From Spirochaetales bacterium (GTDB lineage: Bacteria; Spirochaetota; Spirochaetia; JAGLYY01), in the NCBI GenBank assembly GCA_023131935.1, contig JAGLYY010000067.1:1-18766 (forward strand): a stretch of DNA of 18,766 nucleotides, written 5' to 3'. This document shows, piece by piece, positions 14,395 through 18,766 of the stretch. Positions within the stretch are counted from its first letter, which is position 1. Each line of letters opens with the position of its first letter. The translations under genes were made by a program, and so were the position numbers. Under the pieces are notes generated by a model. That model worked only from the letters and a program-made list of their open reading frames with translations. It was not told the DNA's origin and made no database searches.

Positions 14395-15566
14395 CAACAA
14401 TAACAATCCCATATATTGAAGGTGATGGAATAGGGAAGGAAATTACAGAGGCCTCGTTAAAAATAATAGATGCTGCAATTTCAAAATATTATAAAGATGA
14501 ATATAAAATCGAGTGGCTGGAACTGCTTGCAGGCGGGAAAGCATTTCAACAGGTCGGTGAATATCTCCCTCAGTCCACAATTGACAGTATAAAAGAATAT
14601 TCTATCGGCATTAAAGGTCCTCTCACTACTCCGGTTGGTAAGGGCTTTCGCTCAATAAATGTTACCCTGCGTCAACAGCTTGATTTATACACCTGCCTGC
14701 GTCCGGTAAAACATTATAAAGGTGTTCCGTCTCCGGTAAAACATCCTGAAAATGTTAATCTGCATATTTTTCGGGAGAATACAGAAGATATTTACGCGGG
14801 AATTGAGTTTATGCGGAAGACCAAAGAAAATGAGAAGCTGAAAAATTTTCTGATAAATGAAATGAATGTTTCTAAAATCCGGTTTCCTGAAACATCCTCT
14901 CTTGGAATAAAACCTGTATCGGAAGAAGGCAGCAAGCGACTTATCCGGGCTGCAATTCAATTTGCTATTGATAATAACCTTCCTTCTGTAACTCTTGTGC
15001 ATAAAGGGAATATTATGAAATACACCGAAGGTGCATTTCGTAACTGGGGTTATGAATTAGCAAAAGAGGAGTTCGGGGATAAAGTTATTTTTGTAAAAGA
15101 CATTAATTCCGAACGGGAAAGTACAGGGAAAATAGTGATTAAAGATTGTATTGCCGATGCATTTTTACAGAATTTGCTGCTTAAACCTCAGGATTATTCT
15201 GTTATTGCAACTACTAATCTAAATGGCGATTACATCAGTGATATGGCTGCTGCTATGGTTGGCGGAATAGGCATGGCTCCGGGGGCAAATATCAATTATG
15301 AAACAAATACAGCAATTTTTGAAGCTACACATGGAACTGCTCCGGATATCGCGGGACAGGGGAAAGCTAATCCCGGAAGTCTGCTGTTATCAGCTTCTAT
15401 GATGCTGGATTATTTGAAATTAAATAAAGCCGCTGATGCTCTGCGCAGTGCTCTGGAAAAAGTCATATGCCAGGGCAAAGTAACCGCCGATTTGTATGCA
15501 AATATCGACAATGGAGAACTGTTAAGTACAGCAATGTTTGCAGAGAAGATAATTCAAAATTTATAG
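14391..15566 (+). CDS. icd: Isocitrate dehydrogenase, predicted NAD-dependent
   Basis: This enzyme oxidatively decarboxylates isocitrate to 2-oxoglutarate. The 391-residue protein is of the Escherichia coli Icd type. Substrate residues are visible in GFRSINVTLRQQLDLYTCLRP (Ser88, Asn90, Arg94, Arg103/104 region) and FRENTEDIYAGIEF (128-140), with catalytic Lys and Asp residues in VHKGNIMKYTEG and TTNLNGDYISDMAAA. The nucleotide site reads EATHGTAPDIAGQGKANPGS: Asp319-Ile320 replace the Lys344-Tyr345 pair that holds the NADP phosphate in E. coli, and VTADLYA (364-370) lacks the Tyr391 and Arg395 equivalents. That pattern fits NAD use. The ATG at 14391 overlaps the acn stop, with AGGA a few bases upstream. 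Its product is the substrate of GltBD and the expected effector of NrpR, both encoded nearby. Confidence 0.95.
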   Translation: MTTITIPYIEGDGIGKEITEASLKIIDAAISKYYKDEYKIEWLELLAGGKAFQQVGEYLPQSTIDSIKEYSIGIKGPLTTPVGKGFRSINVTLRQQLDLYTCLRPVKHYKGVPSPVKHPENVNLHIFRENTEDIYAGIEFMRKTKENEKLKNFLINEMNVSKIRFPETSSLGIKPVSEEGSKRLIRAAIQFAIDNNLPSVTLVHKGNIMKYTEGAFRNWGYELAKEEFGDKVIFVKDINSERESTGKIVIKDCIADAFLQNLLLKPQDYSVIATTNLNGDYISDMAAAMVGGIGMAPGANINYETNTAIFEATHGTAPDIAGQGKANPGSLLLSASMMLDYLKLNKAADALRSALEKVICQGKVTADLYANIDNGELLSTAMFAEKIIQNL

Positions 15567-15594
15567 ATACAGATTAGAACAGGGAGATTGATTA

Positions 15595-16962
15595 ATGAAT
15601 AAATATACACACAAAGAGGAAAAATATATTCAGGATTTAAGTAAAAAACTAAAGTCCGCCTGTCAGATCAGCAGAAAAATATATTCTCAATATGAAGTAA
15701 AAAGGGGTTTGCGTAATGATGATCATACCGGTGTTTTAGTCGGACTTACAAATATCGGTGATGTAGTTGGTTATAAAAAGACAGATACCGGTGTTGAAGC
15801 AATAGAAGGGGAACTTTATTATCGGGGTTATGAATTAAAAGAGCTGGTAAATGGATTCAGGGCAGAAAACAGACATGGATTTGATGAAATAGCCTATTTA
15901 TTATTAACCGGGGAATTACCGGATACTGATAATTTGAATGCATTTTCTGAATTATTGAAAAACAGACGTGAATTACCTGCAAGATATATGAAAAACCTCG
16001 TGTCGATTCCTCCCAGTAAAAATATTATGAATATGCTGTCCATGGCGATAATGGGACTTTATCCATTGGATGAAAATGCAGAAGACAGATCAGAAGAAAA
16101 TATTGCAAAACAGTCGATAAATCTGCTGGCAAAGATTCCTACAATTATTGCTTATGCGTATAATTCTTACCGGCATGCTCATCAGAAACAAACGCTGTCA
16201 ATCAGGCATCCCCGAAAAGATTTAAGCACAGCAGAGAATTTTCTCTACCTGCTAAAAGGTGATAAATACACTCAGCTTGAAGCTTCATTATTGGATACCT
16301 GTCTTTGTGTTCATGCGGAACATGGAGGAGGAAATAATTCAACTTTTACAGTTAGAGTTACAAGTTCTGCCGGGACGGATACTTATGCGTCTATAGCCTC
16401 GGGAATTTCATCATTAAAGGGGATCTATCATGGTGGAGCGAATCATAAAGCTATGGAAATGATGACTCATTTAAAAGCCAATATTAAGGATTGGAAAAAT
16501 AAAAAGGAAATAGCTGAATATCTGGAAAAGATTCTGAAAAAAGAGGTGTATGACGGCTGTGGAAAGTTTTACGGAATAGGCCATGCTGTTTATACAAAGT
16601 CTGATCCGCGTACAATTCTGCTAAAAGAAAAAGCTGCTGAACTGGCTGAAGAAAAAGGCAGATTAAAAGAATTTGAGTTTTATCATGAAGTTGAAAATCT
16701 GGCTGCTGAAGTGTTTTACAAAGTGAAGGGGCAGGATAAAAAAGTTCTTTGTGCTAATGTGGATTTTTACTCGGGATTGATTTATTCATGTATCGGTATC
16801 CCTGCCGAATTATATACGCCGATTTTTGCATTTGGAAGAATGCCAGGATGGTTGTCTCATCGTCTTGAAGAAGTGAATATGTTATCTAAAAGAATTATTC
16901 GTCCTGCTTATAAAAATGTAAATCAACGGAGGGATTATATCGGTCTTGAAAACAGAAATTGA
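15595..16962 (+). CDS. gltA: Citrate synthase
   Basis: Citrate synthase condenses oxaloacetate and acetyl-CoA. The 455-residue protein belongs to the branch with a long N-terminus seen in Bacteroides and some anaerobes. Visible catalytic pieces are HAEHGGGNNSTFTVR (240-254), His279 in YHGGANHKAMEMM, His330 in the signature GIGHAVYTKSDPR, and Asp390 in NVDFYSGLIY. The C-terminal FAFGRMPGWLSHRLEE supplies an active-site arginine. 2-methylcitrate synthases share this fold, but the acn-icd neighbours favour citrate. GGGAG at 15582-15586 supports the ATG at 15595, 28 bases after icd, so it is the third gene of the operon. The operon ends here: a 225-base gap follows, and no clear intrinsic terminator is seen. 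Confidence 0.94.
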   Translation: MNKYTHKEEKYIQDLSKKLKSACQISRKIYSQYEVKRGLRNDDHTGVLVGLTNIGDVVGYKKTDTGVEAIEGELYYRGYELKELVNGFRAENRHGFDEIAYLLLTGELPDTDNLNAFSELLKNRRELPARYMKNLVSIPPSKNIMNMLSMAIMGLYPLDENAEDRSEENIAKQSINLLAKIPTIIAYAYNSYRHAHQKQTLSIRHPRKDLSTAENFLYLLKGDKYTQLEASLLDTCLCVHAEHGGGNNSTFTVRVTSSAGTDTYASIASGISSLKGIYHGGANHKAMEMMTHLKANIKDWKNKKEIAEYLEKILKKEVYDGCGKFYGIGHAVYTKSDPRTILLKEKAAELAEEKGRLKEFEFYHEVENLAAEVFYKVKGQDKKVLCANVDFYSGLIYSCIGIPAELYTPIFAFGRMPGWLSHRLEEVNMLSKRIIRPAYKNVNQRRDYIGLENRN

Positions 16963-17011
16963 TTTATCCTGTTTTATTCCGACCGGGATATATTATTAAG
17001 CTGAATGAAGA

Positions 17012-17155
17012 TCAACCGATCGTTCGGGCGTTTCTTGTGAAGTCGTTTTTGAAGGCTATTCCTGCGGACATCCAGGATAATTCCGGATTATCGTTCATAG
17101 GGGATTCGTCCGGATCATAGCAACCGAGTTTTAAAATCGGCTCTATGGATTGCAA
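17012..17155 (-). other. Possible small or remnant ORF in the gltA-lysK spacer
   Basis: On the minus strand a frame is open from about 17182 down to the TGA at 17014-17012. From a TTG at 17155 it would encode 47 residues, including LGCYDPDESPMNDNPELSWM. The spacing to AGGA is too short for a good ribosome binding site, and I do not recognise the protein. The opposite strand is also open over much of the interval, so this may be chance or a decayed gene end. Confidence 0.15.
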
Positions 17156-17178
17156 TAATCCTTTTACTTCCCTATAAT
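17150..17178 (+). promoter_or_regulatory. Promoter of lysK, placed for a leaderless transcript
   Basis: TTGCAA at 17150-17155 and a perfect TATAAT at 17173-17178 are separated by 17 bases. Only nine bases lie between TATAAT and the lysK ATG at 17188, so transcription should start at about 17185-17188. There is no Shine-Dalgarno before the ATG; the only strong match, GGAGGA, is on the opposite strand. Confidence 0.6.
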
Positions 17179-17187
17179 TCCTCCGTT

Positions 17188-18759
17188 ATGGAAAATAAAT
17201 CAGTACATTGGGCGGATATAACCGCGGAAAAGATTATCCGGGAAAAGGGTGCGAAGGAGCAATATACTTGCGCCTCAGGAATTACCCCTTCAGGAACAAT
17301 ACATATCGGCAACTTCAGGGAGATAATCTCTGTTGAGCTTATTGTCCGGGCTCTCCGGGATCAAGGAAAGAATGTCCGTTTCATCTACTCCTGGGACAAT
17401 TACGATGTGTTTCGAAAAGTACCAAAGAATATGCCGAAACAGGAAGAGCTTGCGACCTACCTCAGGAAACCGATTATCATGGTTCCAGATCCCTGGGGGA
17501 AAGAGGAAAGTTATGCCCGTGCCAATGAACGGGCAGTAGAGGAAGTTCTCCCGATAGTGGGGATCAATCCTGAATATATTTACCAGGCCGATAAGTACAG
17601 GGTCTCTGAATATGCTCAGGGGATCCGAACGGCCCTGGAAAAGAGAGAAGTAATTAGATCAATTCTGGACGAGCACCGTACCAGCCCATTAGCAGATGAT
17701 TGGTGGCCTGTTTCCGTTTTCTGTTCCGCTTGCAATCTGGATGAAACGAAGGTAACAGGCTGGGATGGCGAGTGGAAGGTCACCTATGCCTGTAGTGCCT
17801 GCGGTATTGAAGAAACTGTGGATCTCAGGGAATCTGCCGTTGTTAAACTTCCCTGGCGGATCGACTGGCCCATGCGGTGGAAACATGAAGGGGTGGATTT
17901 TGAACCAGCGGGGAAGGAACACCACTCCGCCGGCGGTTCTTTTGATACCGCAAAGCAGATTATGGCGGCGGTCTACGGCGGTCAGGCCCCGGTTACTTTT
18001 AAGTATGACTTTATCCGGATTAAGGGAGGGGGTGGAAAGATTTCCTCTTCTACCGGCGAAGTTATCAGCCTGAGTCAGGTCCTGGAGATTTATCAACCTG
18101 AAATTGTTCGTTATCTCTTTGCCGGGACCAGGCCGAACAGCGAATTTGCCATCTCCTTTGATCTTGATGTACTGAAAATCTATGAAGATTACGATAGAGC
18201 AGAACGGGTATACTTCGGCAAAGAAACCATAAGCGCCCGGAGAGCAGATAAAGAGAAGCGGACCTACGAATTCTCGCAGGTACATTCTGTTCCGGAGGAA
18301 ATCCCTTTTCAGGTCCCTTTGCGTCATCTGACTACCATCCTACAGATCCATTCAGGTGATATCGAAAGGACCCTGAAAGCGTTGGAAGTACCGGAAGAGG
18401 ACAAAGCGCGAATACGGGTTCGTGCCAATTGCGCATGGGCCTGGCTGCGGAAGTATGCCCCCGAGGATTTCAGGTTTTCATTAAATTTTACCGGAGAAGG
18501 GGCTGGCAAACTTGATGATGCTGGTAAGAAAGTTGTAACGCTTCTTATAGAAGAGGTAAATCGGCTTGAAAAGCATGACGAGAAAAGTCTCGCGGAATCA
18601 CTTTATGATATCGCCGGAAAGGCACAGATCGATCCAAAAGAGCTTTTCAAGCTTGTCTATCAGGTACTTATCGGCAAAGACAAAGGTCCCCGTTTGGCGA
18701 GCTTCATTTATACGGTAGGAAAAGAAAAGATAGTATCGATCCTGAACTCGGTAGTATAA
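17188..18759 (+). CDS. lysK: Lysyl-tRNA synthetase, class I
   Basis: It charges tRNA-Lys with lysine, using the class I Rossmann fold and not the class II fold found in most bacteria. The 523-residue protein shows the HIGH-type signature GITPSGTIHIGNFRE (31-45, with HIGN at 39-42) and the KMSKS-type loop GGGGKISSSTGEV (280-292). Between them lie a zinc-binding insertion with Cys179/Cys182 and Cys202/Cys205 and the conserved WRIDWPMRW (223-231). A helical anticodon-binding region forms the C-terminus. Class I LysRS is typical of archaea, spirochaetes and some alphaproteobacteria, which is the main taxonomic clue in this window. The ATG at 17188 gives the expected N-terminus (VHWADITAEKIIREKGAK) but has no ribosome binding site, in line with the nearby promoter. 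Base composition is more GC-rich than in the TCA operon, so it is probably a separate transcription unit. Confidence 0.96.
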   Translation: MENKSVHWADITAEKIIREKGAKEQYTCASGITPSGTIHIGNFREIISVELIVRALRDQGKNVRFIYSWDNYDVFRKVPKNMPKQEELATYLRKPIIMVPDPWGKEESYARANERAVEEVLPIVGINPEYIYQADKYRVSEYAQGIRTALEKREVIRSILDEHRTSPLADDWWPVSVFCSACNLDETKVTGWDGEWKVTYACSACGIEETVDLRESAVVKLPWRIDWPMRWKHEGVDFEPAGKEHHSAGGSFDTAKQIMAAVYGGQAPVTFKYDFIRIKGGGGKISSSTGEVISLSQVLEIYQPEIVRYLFAGTRPNSEFAISFDLDVLKIYEDYDRAERVYFGKETISARRADKEKRTYEFSQVHSVPEEIPFQVPLRHLTTILQIHSGDIERTLKALEVPEEDKARIRVRANCAWAWLRKYAPEDFRFSLNFTGEGAGKLDDAGKKVVTLLIEEVNRLEKHDEKSLAESLYDIAGKAQIDPKELFKLVYQVLIGKDKGPRLASFIYTVGKEKIVSILNSVV

Positions 18760-18766
18760 ACGCTGG

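Noticed and set aside
17689..18327. Minus-strand open frame of 212 codons
   Set aside because: It lies wholly inside lysK, whose + strand product carries all class I LysRS motifs. The antisense frame shows no family features.
1..18766. CRISPR arrays, tRNA or rRNA genes, defence or toxin-antitoxin systems
   Set aside because: No regularly spaced repeats, cloverleaf-like sequences or recognisable defence proteins were found on reading both strands. The window is mainly core metabolism.

Overview
The window reads as a chromosomal segment of a moderately AT-rich bacterium, most likely a spirochaete. That placement is an inference from three features: a class I lysyl-tRNA synthetase, the diaminopimelate aminotransferase (DapL) route to lysine, and a bacterial NrpR-type nitrogen regulator. 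No rRNA or universal marker is present to confirm it. All intact genes are on the + strand.

Layout. (1) 1-4088: a lysine/diaminopimelate cluster, dapB (3' part only), dapA, dapL and lysA. It converts aspartate semialdehyde to lysine through LL-diaminopimelate in one transamination, without succinyl or acetyl intermediates. (2) 4089-5840: a rearranged stretch. It holds a 74-bp repeat carrying a hairpin and a sigma70-like promoter, a broken C-terminal remnant of hutI, an intact nrpR, and an antisense N-terminal remnant of a LysE-family exporter. A promoter and an 18-bp palindrome then precede gltB. (3) 5856-11793: gltB-gltD, both subunits of glutamate synthase. (4) 11794-12150: the C-terminal tail of an IS91-like transposase, followed by the second copy of the 74-bp repeat. 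(5) 12151-16962: a tightly packed operon of aconitase, isocitrate dehydrogenase and citrate synthase, visibly more AT-rich than its neighbours. (6) 17188-18759: lysK, class I lysyl-tRNA synthetase, with a promoter placed so close that the mRNA should be leaderless or nearly so.

How the genes fit together. Citrate synthase, aconitase and an apparently NAD-dependent isocitrate dehydrogenase make 2-oxoglutarate. GltBD converts 2-oxoglutarate plus glutamine to glutamate. NrpR, known in methanogens as a 2-oxoglutarate-responsive repressor of nitrogen assimilation, lies directly upstream of gltBD, and the palindrome at the gltB leader is a natural candidate operator. Glutamate is also the amino donor for DapL.

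The most unusual signal is the 74-bp repeat. One copy lies just behind a transposase tail and the other is fused to a decayed hutI; both point the same well-formed promoter at the downstream gene (acn, or the hutI remnant and nrpR). I read them as left-over ends of a HUH-type insertion sequence acting as portable promoters. I see no CRISPR array, phage, toxin-antitoxin or defence system.
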